Shown here: in pieces, positions 1 through 33,770 of the stretch
Layout: each line of letters begins with the position of its first letter
Numbering within the stretch: position 1 is the stretch's first letter
Assembly: GCA_963383645.1 (NCBI GenBank)
Contig: OY726573.1
Location: 17,525,658-17,589,657 of the forward strand
Direction of reading: 5' to 3'
Length of the DNA: 64,000 nucleotides
Source: Muscardinus avellanarius
Lineage: Eukaryota > Chordata > Mammalia > Rodentia > Gliridae
Position numbers and translations under genes: made by a program
Notes under the pieces: model-generated
Told to the model about the DNA's origin: nothing
Database searches by the model: none
Seen by the model: only the letters and a program-made list of their open reading frames with translations

Positions 1-186
1 GCGGAGACAGGAGGATTGCGCAGGTTCGAAGCCAGCCGCGTGCGCTGGCTTAGGAGACCCTGTTTCCAAATAAAAATGTAAAAATAGGTCTGGGAGTGTA
101 GCCCAGAGGTAGAAGGGCTTCCAGGAACCCTAGTACCACCAAAACAAATAAATTAATTAATTAATTAATTAATTAATTTAATTAAA
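1..186 (+). repeat. B1-dID-like SINE, subfamily B (5' truncated by window edge)
   Basis: The left part is 7SL/B1-like (GCGGAGACAGGAGGAT...) and the right part ID-like (GGTCTGGGAGTGTAGCCCAG...CTAGTACCACC), followed by an (ATTA)n tail. Subfamily B is marked by GTTTCCAAATAAAA before the ID part. Confidence 0.8.
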
Positions 187-321
187 GCCACATTTGTAGC
201 CAAACAATACACAAAACCTAGCTATGTTACACACCTTGGGCATTCTGAATGCTTGGGTATATGCATAAGAAGGAAATAGACAGCTTTGGGTTTTATTATT
301 ACTGCACACCAGAGGAAGATA

Positions 322-552
322 ATTTTTATTTTATTTTTATTATTGTTGTTGTTGTTTTGTGGCACTGGGGATTGAACCCAGAGACAGTCTACCTCTGAGC
401 TACATCCCCACCCTTTTTATTTTTTTTACAACAGGGTCTTACTGGTTGCTGAGGGCCTCACTAACTTGCTGAGGCTGGCCTTGAACCCACAGTCTTCCTG
501 TCTTAGCCTCCCAAGTATCGGGATTAAAGGCATCCACCACCACACCTCGTTT
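322..552 (-). repeat. B1-dID-like SINE, inverted
   Basis: Begins with the inverted ID part (GGCACTGGGGATTGAACCCAG) and ends with the inverted B1 head near ACACCTCG. Confidence 0.8.
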
Positions 553-1138
553 GGGAGATCTTTAGGGAAATGCGTTCTCTTCTAAGTCTAGGATTGCAGA
601 TAGACATGAGAACTCTAGGTGCCTCACAGCTCTCGGGCTCAGACAAACCATTGTTCTCCTCCCACTCTGCAGCAGCTGTGCCTCCCTTTCTTGTGAGCCC
701 TGCTGATTCTTTAGAGAAACTGTTAGAAGAGTTTTTAGTAAGTTTACCTGGAGCAAAATAATGGAATATATAGGGTGACGTTTTTGGTCTGGTCAGTACA
801 GGCCTGGGCCCGGGTGCTAGGCAGAGTCAGTGAACAGAAGAGGCGCCCTTGAGCCTTTGTCTCAGAGAGCTCATAGGCAAGCACATGGAGTGCATGTGAT
901 ATGCTATGTGAGGGCAAGTTCAAGGAGCCCAGGTCATGGCTCTGTAGACATCTACCCTCAGCTCCTCTCTGAGAGCACGCACAGTACAGTGAGGACATCC
1001 TTAGAAACCTCAGGCTGGAGTCTCCTGCCTCTGCCCTGCCTGAGTCCTGTTCCATGTGCTTACTTCTGTAGGGCTTGTTTGATGGGGTTCCTTTTTGTTG
1101 TGTGTTTTTGTTTTCTTTTTTTAAAAAAAACATTTTTT

Positions 1139-1346
1139 AATTTGTATTTATTTATTTATTTATTTGGTGGTACTGGGGGTGGAACCCAGAGCCTTTCTAC
1201 CTCCGAGCTATACTCCCAGACCTATTTTATACTTTATTTGGAAACGGTCTCACTAAGTAGCTGAGGCTGGCTTCGAACCTGTGCGATCCTCCTGTCTCAG
1301 CCTCCCAAGCTCAGGGATTACAAGCGTGCACCACCACACCCGGCTG
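1139..1346 (-). repeat. B1-dID-like SINE, inverted, (TTTA)n tail
   Basis: TTTATTTATT then GGTGGTACTGGGGGTGGAACCC through CACACCCGGCTG; subfamily B features (ATTTGGAAAC). Confidence 0.8.
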
Positions 1347-1374
1347 TATTTTTGTTTTCAAAATCCTGTATTAG

Positions 1375-1600
1375 AAGCCAGGCGTGGTGGCACATGCTTG
1401 TAATCCACGTACTTGGGAGGGAGACAGGAGGATCACAGGTTCACGGCCAGCCTCAGCAACTTGTGAGGCTCTCCATAACTTAGTAAGACTCTATTTCAAA
1501 ATAAAGAATAATAAAAAAAAAAAAAATCAGGCCGGGAGTGGAGCTCAGAGGTAGAATGCTCCTGAGTTCTATCTCCGTACCAAAAAAAAAAAAAAAAATC
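1375..1600 (+). repeat. B1-dID-like SINE
   Basis: GCCAGGCGTGGTGGCACATGC head, ID part decayed (GGCCGGGAGTGGAGCTCAG), A17 tail. Confidence 0.8.
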
Positions 1601-2159
1601 CTGTATTAGCTTTCAATCAGGGAGAAAGGCATCTTAATTATATACTGTTTGGATGATCAGCGCCGAGGCCAACTGGTTGCGTGCAGAGTTTATTCCTGTC
1701 TTTTTCACTTTGTTGCCTCCTTAGGATGGAGGGACCTGCCCCTCCCTGAGAGCTGCAGGAGTGTGGACAACAGCACTGGAGCCTGTTTCTCCAGCTTGCA
1801 GCTCCACCTCCTGATCTCTCTCAAAAAAAGCCCCGCCCAGAGGACGTGGGCAGCCTTAGACACCCTCGTGGCAGCTGTGCTTCTGAGGCCAGGCCGCCTG
1901 CTCTGGCCCAGAAGGGAGTAAGCCTCTTTGGAGGCTTTGTTCAGCCTTTGAGCTCTCTCCTCCTGGCACCGCTTGGCTCAGAAGAGAAGACACAGAGTTC
2001 TTGCTCGTCTGCCCAGCAGAGACCACTCTATCACCTGTCCTCTCCCTCACACCCCAACTCTGAAGGCCCAGTCTCAGGGGGACTGGGGAGTAGCAAAGGC
2101 AGGTGGCTCCCTTTGGGCTTCTCCTATGCCCTGCCCACTTTCTTTATCCCCACCTTTAA

Positions 2160-2340
2160 AATAGAATAATAATGCTGGTAATTATCTTTATTGAGCACAG
2201 GCTTCGCGCCAGGCTTCATCTTGGCATTTTATGAACATTACTTCACTTAGAGTTTACATTAGCCCCAGAGGTGGGTTCTTGGGCATCATCATTTGCAGGT
2301 GAGGATATAGATACAGAGATGGTCAGGGAATTTGAAATGC
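2160..2340. repeat. Ancient mammalian-wide repeat remnant (MIR/L2-type)
   Basis: TTTATTGAGCACAGG...TTTATGAACATTACTTCA...TTTGCAGGTGAGGATATAGATACAGAGATGGTCAG follows the familiar 'stop-at-end, attatctcattt, cagatgaggaaactgaggcacagag' order in degenerate form. Confidence 0.55.
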
Positions 2341-2366
2341 AGAGCATGTCTTTAAAAACTCATCCG

Positions 2367-2775
2367 CAGCCAGGCGTGGTGGCGCACGCTTGTAATCCCC
2401 ACGCTTGGGAGGCAGAGACAGGAGGATCGCGCAGGTTTGAAGCGAGCCTCGCTGGCTTAAGAGACCCTGTTTCCAAATAAAAAATATAAAAATAGGTCTG
2501 GGAGTGTAGCCTGGAGGTAGAAGGGTTCCATTCCCAGTACCACCAAACAAAACAAAAAACTCATCTGGAAGCTAGGCGTGGTGATGCACGCTTGTAATCC
2601 CAGCACTTGGGAGGCTGAGACAGGAAGATTGCGTAGGTTCAAAGCCAGCCTCAGTTACATAGGCTCTCAGCAACTTAGTGAGACCCTGTTTCCAAATAAG
2701 ATATAGGTCTGGAAGTGTAGCCCCAGGGTAGAAAGCCCCTGGGTTCCATCTCCAGTACCACACACAAAAAAAGAA
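2367..2775 (+). repeat. Two tandem B1-dID-like SINEs
   Basis: A subfamily B copy at 2367-2560 and a second at 2570-2775, in the same orientation, separated by the first A-rich tail. Confidence 0.8.
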
Positions 2776-2805
2776 AGAAAGTGGTGGTGGTGGTGGGGAG
2801 AATGG

Positions 2806-2862
2806 GGAGAGAGAGAGAGAGAGAGGGGAAAAGGGAGAGGGAGAGGGAGAGGGAAAGAGACA
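2806..2862 (+). repeat. GA-rich simple repeat
   Basis: (GA)9 followed by GGGAGA units, grown from the tail of the preceding SINE. Confidence 0.85.
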
Positions 2863-2875
2863 CACTCATCTGGAA

Positions 2876-3293
2876 TCTGAGCATGGTGGCACACACCTGT
2901 AATCCCAGCATTTGGGAAGCTGAACCCGGAGGATCACAGTTTGCAGACAGCCTCAGCTACTTAGTGAGACCCTGAAATAAAGAATAAAAAATAGGGCAGG
3001 GGTGTAGCTTGGAGGTCAAATGCCTCTGGGTTCCATCTCCAGACCTGCCAAAAAATCAAACAACAACAACAAAATACCTCATCTGGAGCCAGGCATGGTA
3101 ACGCATGCCTGTAACCCCAGTGCCTGGGAAGTCTGAGGCAAAAGGATCCAAGGTTCAAGGCCAGCCTGGGCAACCTGGCAAGATCCTGTCTCAAAATAAA
3201 ATAAGGACTGGGGGTGTAGCTCAGTGGTAGAGTACTTTCATAGCAAGAGTGAGGCCCCGGACTAAATCCCTAGTACTGCAAGAAAAGAAAAAA
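2876..3293 (+). repeat. Two SINEs, subfamily C and an older full-ID type
   Basis: The first copy (2876-3075) has GGTCAAATGCCTC and ends CCAGACCTGCC (subfamily C). The second (3087-3293) keeps the full ID box, GCTCAGTGGTAGAGTACTTTCATAGCAAGAG, absent from the shortened dID of most copies. Confidence 0.75.
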
Positions 3294-3345
3294 GCCACCT
3301 GGGCCTTGACTTCCATGCTCTTTGCCCCTCTGATTTTCCCCCTAG

Positions 3346-22363
<19,018 letters not shown>

Positions 22364-23109
22364 CGGGCCCTGGGCTGGGGCTGCCCCACTGGACCCAGCT
22401 CTCCCCACCACCAGACTTCCCAGGCCGACCCTGTTTACCCTCCCTGGGCTTTTGCTTTTACTGGTTTGATTCACTGGAGCCTGCTGGGAACGTGACCTCT
22501 GACCCCTGATGCTTTTGTGATCACGTGACCACCCTTTCCCCCATCATGTTCTCTCCCCAAAACTGTGCCTGTCCCCAACTTCTGGGGAGGGATACAGCTT
22601 TCCCTTGCCAGGAACTAAGTGGGCCTCCCCTCTCCCCCTCTTTTTCCATTTAAGAGGAGAGTGCTTGGGGCTTAGACCCAGTACCCCACTGCTGCTGACT
22701 GGGCAGGGCCCTGGACCCCTTTATTTGCACGCCAGGGGAGCCGGCTCCCCCCTTGAATGTACCAGACTCTGGGGGGGGTCACTGGGCCCTAGGTTCTGGG
22801 GGTCACCAGCCACTCCAGGGCAGGGACCATTTCCTCATTTTCTGAAAGCACTTTAATAACTCCCCTCCCCCAAACTCCAGGGAATGGAGGGGTGACCCCG
22901 CCAGCCAAAACATTCCCCCTTTCCAGCCCCCATCTCTTCTAGCCTCTCCCCTTTCCTGGTGGAGGGAGGCAGCAGGGAGCTCTTGCCCTCTAAACCCTTT
23001 GCTTGCATCTGTATATAGTGTGAGCAGCAAGTAGCCCTTCTCTCCCCACCCCCCTCATTGTAGTGGCCTTGGAAACTCTGTTAATAAAGACAGTACAACC
23101 AGCTCCCAC
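22364..23109 (+). other. MINK1: MINK1 3' untranslated region
   Basis: GC-rich sequence after the TGA at 22361-22363, free of SINEs, running to the poly(A) signal near 23083. No further coding signal is seen. Confidence 0.85.
23083..23088 (+). terminator. MINK1: MINK1 polyadenylation signal AATAAA
   Basis: Canonical hexamer in TTAATAAAGACAG, about 720 nt after the stop. Cleavage is expected about 15-25 nt further on. The convergent CHRNE stop codon lies only about 520 bp away. Confidence 0.85.
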
Positions 23110-23197
23110 AATTGCAGGCCCCACATCATTTTCTCTCACACCCCTGGGTGCTAGTTAGAGCACACAGAGTGGGGATGGGGTGTCTGCAAAGAGGACG

Positions 23198-23203
23198 TTT
23201 TAT
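23198..23203 (-). terminator. CHRNE: Possible CHRNE polyadenylation signal (CATAAA variant)
   Basis: No canonical AATAAA is seen on the minus strand between the CHRNE stop and the MINK1 3' end. CATAAA, a known weak variant, lies about 410 nt after the stop. This is a guess by elimination. Confidence 0.3.
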
Positions 23204-23440
23204 GAGGTTGGGGGAAGGTGCTGGGCCAAGAAAACCTAGACAACATGACTGAGGGAGGGGCAGGCTTCCAGGCTCCAGCCTCTTTAAAACAAGTCCTGCA
23301 AGGGGATCTTGTAATTGCTGACCAACTGGGTAAATGTTGCTTAGAAGCTTCAGGCCTAGAGCGTCACCCCAGGCTGGGCTGGAGAAAGGCAACCGCAGGC
23401 AAGCCTTGTTTGGAGGGCCACCAAGCAACGGCCAGAGCTA

Positions 23441-27862
<4,422 letters not shown>

Positions 27863-27951
27863 CCTGCTGTCTGCTTCTCTGAGTTATTCTGAGCTTTGGC
27901 AGACACAGAGGGAGATGGGCCAGGTTGTGTGAGTGAGGAGGAGGGTGTTAG

Positions 27952-27957
27952 TTCCGG
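27952..27957 (-). promoter_or_regulatory. CHRNE: Candidate N-box (CCGGAA) of the CHRNE promoter
   Basis: Read on the minus strand, CCGGAA lies 90-95 nt upstream of the CHRNE start codon, inside AGCCCGGAACTAAC. The N-box is the ETS/GABP site that confers synapse-specific transcription on AChR epsilon, and its mutation causes myasthenic syndrome in people. The motif is six bases, so position and context carry the call. Confidence 0.6.
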
Positions 27958-28033
27958 GCTAGGTTAGGGGATGTCACCTAATCCTTTACCCACCCCTGTA
28001 GCAGCTTGGGGCCATTTTGGCTGCTTCCAGAAG

Positions 28034-28113
28034 CAGCTGCCCCATTCTGTGTTCCCTGCCCCCGCGCCCATCCCGGCATGCTTCACCTGGCTTTCAGCTG
28101 GCTCCCCAGCTGC
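28034..28113. promoter_or_regulatory. CHRNE: E-box cluster upstream of CHRNE
   Basis: CAGCTG occurs at 28034-28039, 28095-28100 and 28108-28113, and CACCTG at 28084-28089, about 170-250 nt 5' of the CHRNE start. Myogenic bHLH proteins bind such E-boxes in AChR subunit promoters. Function here is inferred from position and density. Confidence 0.45.
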
Positions 28114-28611
28114 AGACCTGGTCTCTCAGGAGAGGAGTAGGCCTTCAGCAGCTCCTGGAGCCCCAGCCTGCAGCCGGGGATGGGGCCCTGCTTTCAGCAC
28201 TCACTGGTGTCCTTTGAGTAAGCTGCCCTGCATAGGTAACTGCCTGGTGTGAACAGTACTGGGGATGTGAACACCTCTTGGCCCCAGACTCACCACTGTG
28301 AGACATATACCACCATCACCCACAGCCCTGCCAAGGTCGCACTAACACGGTTTCTGCCCACACAGTGTGGCAAAATCTCCATAGAGGCCTTGTAACGAGA
28401 CAGTCACAGGGAATGAGTCTGCAGTAACAGGAGACCAAACTGCAAAGCAAGGCCAACCTCCTCCACCCCAACACAGGCGAAGCCCCCCTGGGTGTGAACC
28501 CTGCAGGAGGATCACCTTCTTACCTCTCCCTGCTGCCACCTTGTGGCCACCGATGGAAGTGCTGTCCTTCCCTACCTGACTGCCCCAAACACACACACCT
28601 TAACTGATTCT

Positions 28612-28763
28612 CTTGCCAGGTGTGGTGACCCAGGCCAGTAATCCCAGTACTTAGGAGGATGAGACAGGAAGATCTCAGGTTCGAGGAAAGCCTCAGCAAT
28701 TTAGCAAGACTCTCAGAAACCTAGAAAGACCCTGTTCCAAAAGAAGAAATAATACACTAAGTT

Positions 28764-28798
<35 letters not shown>

Positions 28799-29020
28799 GT
28801 GGTGCTGGGGGTGGAACCCAGAGGCTTTCTACCTCCAGGCTACACCCCCAGACCTATTTTATATTTTATTTGGAAACAGGGTCTCACTAAGTTGCTGAGA
28901 GCCTCACTAAGTAGCTGAGGCTGGCTTCGAATAAAAGAAGAAATAAAATAGGGCTGGGGGGTGTGGCTTGGAAGTAGAATGCCTCTGGGTTCAATCCCCA
29001 GCACCACGACCAAAAAACCT
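28612..29020. repeat. SINE inserted into a SINE
   Basis: A plus copy starting at 28612 breaks off near 28762, an inverted copy with a T39 tail fills 28763-28932, and the ID part of the first copy resumes. AAAAGAAGAAATAA occurs on both sides of the inner copy. Confidence 0.75.
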
Positions 29021-29065
29021 TGCTGCTCTTTCTTTAGTTCCCCACCCTGTACCCTACAACACTGG

Positions 29066-29450
29066 GGCTTGACCCAGTGCTGCTTCACCACTGCGCTCTA
29101 GCCCAGCTCTTTTAATTTTTTAAATTTTGATACAGGGGCTTGCTAATTTGTCCAGGCTGCCCTCAAACTTGCTATCCTCAAGCCTCAGCCTCCTTCCTGA
29201 GTAGCTGGGATTATAGGACTGCACCTGTGCATGCACACACGCATGCACATGCATGTGTTTTCTCTGTGTGCTAGGAACTGAACTCAGGGTTGCTCTACTA
29301 CTGAACTGATGGTCTTCTGGTCGTTTTTATTTTTTACTTTAAAGTAGGGTCTCCCTGAGTTGGCCAGGCTGTCTGCAAACCTGTGGTCCTCCTATTTGGG
29401 CCTCTCAAGTACTGGGATTGCAGATGTATGCCATTGCACCTGGCCTTGTT
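29066..29450 (-). repeat. Two older inverted SINEs
   Basis: 29066-29250 and 29260-29450. Both are more diverged than the others, with full-length-like ID words (ACTGCGCTCTAGCCCAGC) in the first. Confidence 0.6.
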
Positions 29451-29514
29451 TCTTTCTTACCTCTTGGCACATGAGTGGTACGCATCCTCTACATCCTCTC
29501 AAAACCTGGACCAT

Positions 29515-30000
29515 CGGCCAGGCGTGGTGGCGCACGCTTGTAATCCCTGCGCTTGGGAGGCTGAGACAGGAGGATCGCACGGGTTCGAAGCCAGCCTCAG
29601 CTGCTTAGTGAGGCTTTCAGCAACTTAGTGAGACCCTGTTTCCAAATAAAATATAAAAAAGGTCTGGGAGTATAGGCCGGAGGTAGAAGGCCTCTGGGTT
29701 CCACCCCCAGTACCACCAAAAAAAAAAAAAAAAAAAAAAAAAAACCCTGGACCAAGAAGTGTGATAAATACAAATATTTAGCCCGGCATGATGGCACATG
29801 CTTTTAATCCCTGTACTCAGGAGGCTGAGACAGGAGGATTGCAGGTTCATGGCCAGCCTCAGCAATACAGTGAGGCTCTCAGCAACTTAGTGAGACCCTG
29901 CTTCCAAAAATATAAAATAGGGCTGCGAGTATAGCCCAGAGGTAGAAAGCCTCTGTGTTCTACCCCCAGTATCACAAAAATAAATAAATAAATAAAAATA
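29515..30000 (+). repeat. Two plus SINEs (subfamily B then A)
   Basis: 29515-29745 ends in an A27 run; 29780-30000 ends in AAAT units. Confidence 0.8.
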
Positions 30001-30007
30001 AAGAATA

Positions 30008-30335
30008 AGCTGGGTGTGGTGGCACATGCTTGTAATTCCAGCATTTGGGAGGCTGAGACAGAAGGATCACGGTTCAAGGACAGTCTCAGCTATTTAGTGA
30101 GGCCCTTTGCAACTCAGTGAGACCCTGTTTCAAAATAAAGAATAAAAAATAGGGCTGGGGCCGGGCGTGGTGGCGCACACTTGTAATCCCTGCCCTTGGG
30201 AGGCTGAGACAGGAGGATTGCACAGGTTCAAAGCCAGCCTCAGCTGCCTTAAGAGACCCTGTTTCCAAATAAAATATAAAATAGGTCTGGGAATAGAGCC
30301 TGGAGGTAGAAGGCCCCTGGGTTCCATCCCCAGTA

Positions 30336-30372
<37 letters not shown>

Positions 30373-30530
30373 AGGGCTTGGGGTGGAGCTTGGAGATAGA
30401 ATGCCCCTGGGTTCTATCCACAATACTGCAAAAAAAAATATATATATATATAAATAAAATAGGGGTAGGGGTGTAGCTCGGAAGTAGAATGGCTTTGGGT
30501 TCAATCCCCACTACCATTAAAAAAAAAAAA
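30008..30530 (+). repeat. Composite SINE with several ID monomers
   Basis: A B1 head at 30008 is followed at its ID start by a complete subfamily B copy (30158-30340) with a (CA)15 tail, then two more stand-alone ID-like monomers at 30371-30430 and 30460-30520. Confidence 0.75.
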
Positions 30531-30534
30531 AAAG

Positions 30535-30905
30535 AAAAGGCCAGGCATGGTGGCACATGCTTATAATCCCCGCGCTTGGGAGACTAAGACAGGAGGATTG
30601 TACAAGTCCAAAGCCAGCCTCAGCTGGCTTAAGAGACCGTTTCCAAATAAAAAATAGGTCTGGGAGTGCTGCCTGGAGGCCCTTGGGTTCCACCCCCAGG
30701 GTGTGGTGGTACTGTAACCCCAGTTCTTGGGAAACTGAGAGGAAGAGGAGCACAGGTTTGAGGACAATCTCAGCAACTAGTGAGACTCTCCTCAACCTAG
30801 TGAGACCTTGTTTCAAAATAATAAAATAGGGCTTTTATTGGGGGGGGGGTAATCTCTGAGGGAGAATGGCCCTGGGTTTAATCCCCAGAACCACACACAA
30901 AACCA
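30535..30905 (+). repeat. Two partial plus SINEs
   Basis: A subfamily B copy at 30535-30700 lacks part of its ID box; a second head joins it at 30700 and ends CACAC. Confidence 0.7.
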
Positions 30906-31089
30906 CCACCACTACATCCAGCATAAGCAACTGCCCCCCCAACAGCACACACATACTATGAAACACAGTGGTGGGCAAAACTATACTTGTACAACCAGCC
31001 TGCATGCAGGAGAAGTAAAACGTGCATCAGGGTGGGAAGAGAATGAGTTATCTTCATCCCTTCATTCCCAGACCCATGTATGACTGCCT

Positions 31090-31197
31090 GGGCCGCTGGG
31101 CATGGTGGCACATGCTTGTAATCCCAGCATTTGGGAAGCTGAGACAGGAGGATCACGGTTCGAGGACAGTCTCAGCTATTTAGTGAGGCCTGAGTCA
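31090..31197 (+). repeat. Truncated SINE head
   Basis: GCTGGGCATGGTGGCACATGC to TTTAGTGAGGCC, then unique sequence. Confidence 0.7.
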
Positions 31198-31314
31198 CAG
31201 CAGCAGAACAGCACTGTGTTGCAGAGTCCCTGGCTGGGCTGTGTCTTGCCCGCACAAGTGAGTCCCGAGGCCATCAGCTGGCTCCCCTGTGCTAAGCACA
31301 CCAGAACCTTCCAC

Positions 31315-31975
31315 TAAGCCGGGTGTGCTGGCGCACGCTTGTAATCCCCACGCTTGGGAGGCTGAGACAGGAGGATCGCACGGGTTCGAAGCCAGCCTCA
31401 GCTACCTAGTGAGGCTCTCAACAACTTAGTGAGACCCTGTTTCCAAATAAAATATTAAAAAGGTCTGGGAGTATAGCCCAGAGATAGAAAGCCTCTGGGT
31501 TCCACCTCCAGTACCACCAAAAAAATTAAATTAAATTAAATAAAAGGGGGCTCTTCTCTCTGCCCCACTCCCATAGCACTTCCTGCTAGTGCTAGGAAGG
31601 GTGGGTGGGAAGGAGACACACCACTGTGGTGGTGCACATCTGCGCTCTCAGTACTCGGGAGGTGAGACGGAGGCTCAAGGACAGCCCCAGCAATTGAGGG
31701 AGGCTCTCAGCAACCTAGCAAGGACCATTTCAAAACAAAAATCTCCAATACTATAAGAAAAAAATTTTTCTTTTGTGGGTCTGGGGGTGGAACCCAGGGG
31801 CATTCAACCTCCAAGCTACAACCCCTGCCCTATTTTTATTCTTTATTTTGAAACCAGGTCTCACTGAGTTGCAGAGGGTCTCACTAGGTAGCTGAGGCTG
31901 TCCACGAACCTCTATTCTCCGGTCTCAGCCTCCCGATTGCTGGGATTACAAGCGTGCGCCACCACACCAGCTATA
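31315..31975. repeat. Three SINEs (+, +, -)
   Basis: 31315-31545 plus, subfamily B, (AATTA)n tail; 31618-31760 plus, old and short; 31765-31975 minus. Confidence 0.75.
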
Positions 31976-32009
31976 AGAAACATTTTTAAATTTTTTTCTA
32001 AAAAAGAAA

Positions 32010-32306
32010 GGAGCTAAGCCAGGTGTGGTGGCGCACGCTTGTCATCCCAGCATTCGGGAGGCTGAGACAGGAGGATAGTGGTTCGCGGACAGCCTCAGCT
32101 ACTTAGTGAGGCCCTTTGCAACTCAGTGAGACCCTGTTTCAAAATAAAGAATAAAAAATAGGGCTGGGGGTATAGCTCAGAGGTAGAATGCCCCTGGGTT
32201 CAATCCCTAGTGCCACACACAAAATAAAATAAATAAATAAACACCTGGGGGTGTCACTCAGGGGTAGAATGCCTCTAGGTTCAATCCCCAGTCACACACA
32301 CACACA

Positions 32307-32356
<50 letters not shown>
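32010..32356 (+). repeat. SINE plus an extra ID monomer and (CA)n
   Basis: Complete copy 32010-32235, a second ID-like monomer (CACCTGGGGGTGTCACTCAGGG) at 32242-32295, then about 33 CA units with one T interruption. Confidence 0.8.
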
Positions 32357-32359
<3 letters not shown>

Positions 32360-32439
32360 CCACGAATCTCCAAAAGGCGTCTCACTCTTGAGTCGGCCCC
32401 TGTCCTCCCGTGCATGTGTATTTCTTATGTGTATTTCTG

Positions 32440-32985
32440 TATGTGTGTTGGGGGGAGCTACTAGGGATTCAACCCAGAGAGAGGCATTGTACCTTCGAGC
32501 TACACCCCAGCCCCTAATTTATTTATTTATTCATTTATTTTTGTGTGTGGAACTGGAAATGGAAGCCAGGGGCATTCTACCTCCAAGCTTCACCCCCAGC
32601 TGTATTTTTTTGGCGGGGTCTGGGGATGCAAAGGGCCTCACTAAGTAGCTGAGGCTGTCCGCGAACCCCGATCCTCTGGTTTCAGCCTTCCGAACGCTGG
32701 GATTACAAGCGTGCACAACCATGCTGGGCTCCCAGCTATATTTTTATTCTTTATTTTGAAACAGAGTCTCACTGAGTTGCTGAGGCTGGCTGCAAACCAC
32801 GATCTTCTCATCTCAGCCTCCTGAAAGCTGGGATTACAAGCGTGGGCCACCACAACCAGCTTTTTATTTTTTATTTGGAAACAGAGTCTCACTGAGTTGC
32901 TGAGGCCAAACTCTGACCCTCCTGTTTCAGCTTCCCAACTACTGGGATTACAGGCATGCACCACCATGACTGGCTCATGTGTATT
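32440..32985 (-). repeat. Inverted SINE stack
   Basis: Inverted ID parts near 32455 and 32545, then three successive inverted B1 heads ending 32730, 32860 and 32975. Confidence 0.7.
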
Positions 32986-33009
32986 TCTTACTTTCTTAAA
33001 TAAAACTAT

Positions 33010-33535
33010 GTCTTTCATGTGCTGAAATTCTTTTCCATTACATAAACCAAGGATCCTGCCCACTGGTTCTGAGCTGAGTCCCCTCTTCCCCACTGGGAGC
33101 TCCTGGGACCCTTCACTGAATCATCTCTCCTCCCCTAACCAGAGCAGAGTGGACAGGAATTCCTGGTTTGCTCCTGATAAGGACTGCCGGAGGGTCTGTG
33201 ACTTCCTGCCCAGTTGGGGTAGTCGGGCTCAGGCCTGTTGGGCAGGCTGGGATTCGTATTTGTGTAATGAAAATTCCAAAGAGCCTTAGTGGGCTGCCTG
33301 ACCATTTTGTTTCTGGAGAGGCCTTGATGTAGGAGTTGGACCCAGAGATCTCAGCTCAACAGGAAACCACTCCCTTCACCAAGGGCTCTTGGCTGCCACC
33401 TAGAACAGCTGCAGCTGCCGGGGAGGCACGGCTGCCAGCCTGCTGTTCCCTGGCCATCAGGGCCTTCACTGTGGAACTTTCCCCAAGCCTGTCTAGTGGG
33501 GCCCCTCTGCATTCAACACAAAGAGCCACGTGGAG
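33010..33535. other. SINE-free island in the CHRNE-GP1BA interval
   Basis: No gene seen. It carries CAGGAATTCCTG (33154-33165), TGATAAGG (33175-33182) and ACTTCCTG (33201-33208) within 55 bp, a GATA/ETS cluster treated below as a finding. Confidence 0.5.
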
Positions 33536-33536
33536 C

Positions 33537-33770
33537 TTTTTTTTTTTTTTTTTTTTTTTCAGTACTGGGATTGAACCCAGGAGCATTATTCTGCCTCCAA
33601 GCTACACCCCAGCCCTATTTTATTTATTTTTTTTTTTATTTTGAGACAGGGTCTCACTAAGTTGCAGAGGGCCTCATTAAGTTGCTGAGGTTGGCAGCAA
33701 ACCTAAGATCCTCCTGTCTCAGCCTCCCAAGTACTGGGATTACAGACATACACCCTGCACCTGGCGCACT
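33537..33770 (-). repeat. Inverted SINE
   Basis: T22 tail, CAGTACTGGGATTGAACCCAGG, ends at ACACCCTGCACCTGGC. Confidence 0.8.

Larger units (their letters stand above)
27863..28611. other. CHRNE 5' flank, SINE-free
   Basis: About 750 bp without interspersed repeats, next to the CHRNE start codon. It contains the N-box and E-boxes listed separately. I see no other gene in it. Sequence from about 28280 to 28600 is unique and unassigned. Confidence 0.6.

Noticed and set aside
32290..32356. (CA)n and similar microsatellites as regulatory elements
   Set aside because: They sit at SINE tails and are explained by tail slippage; no evidence of function.
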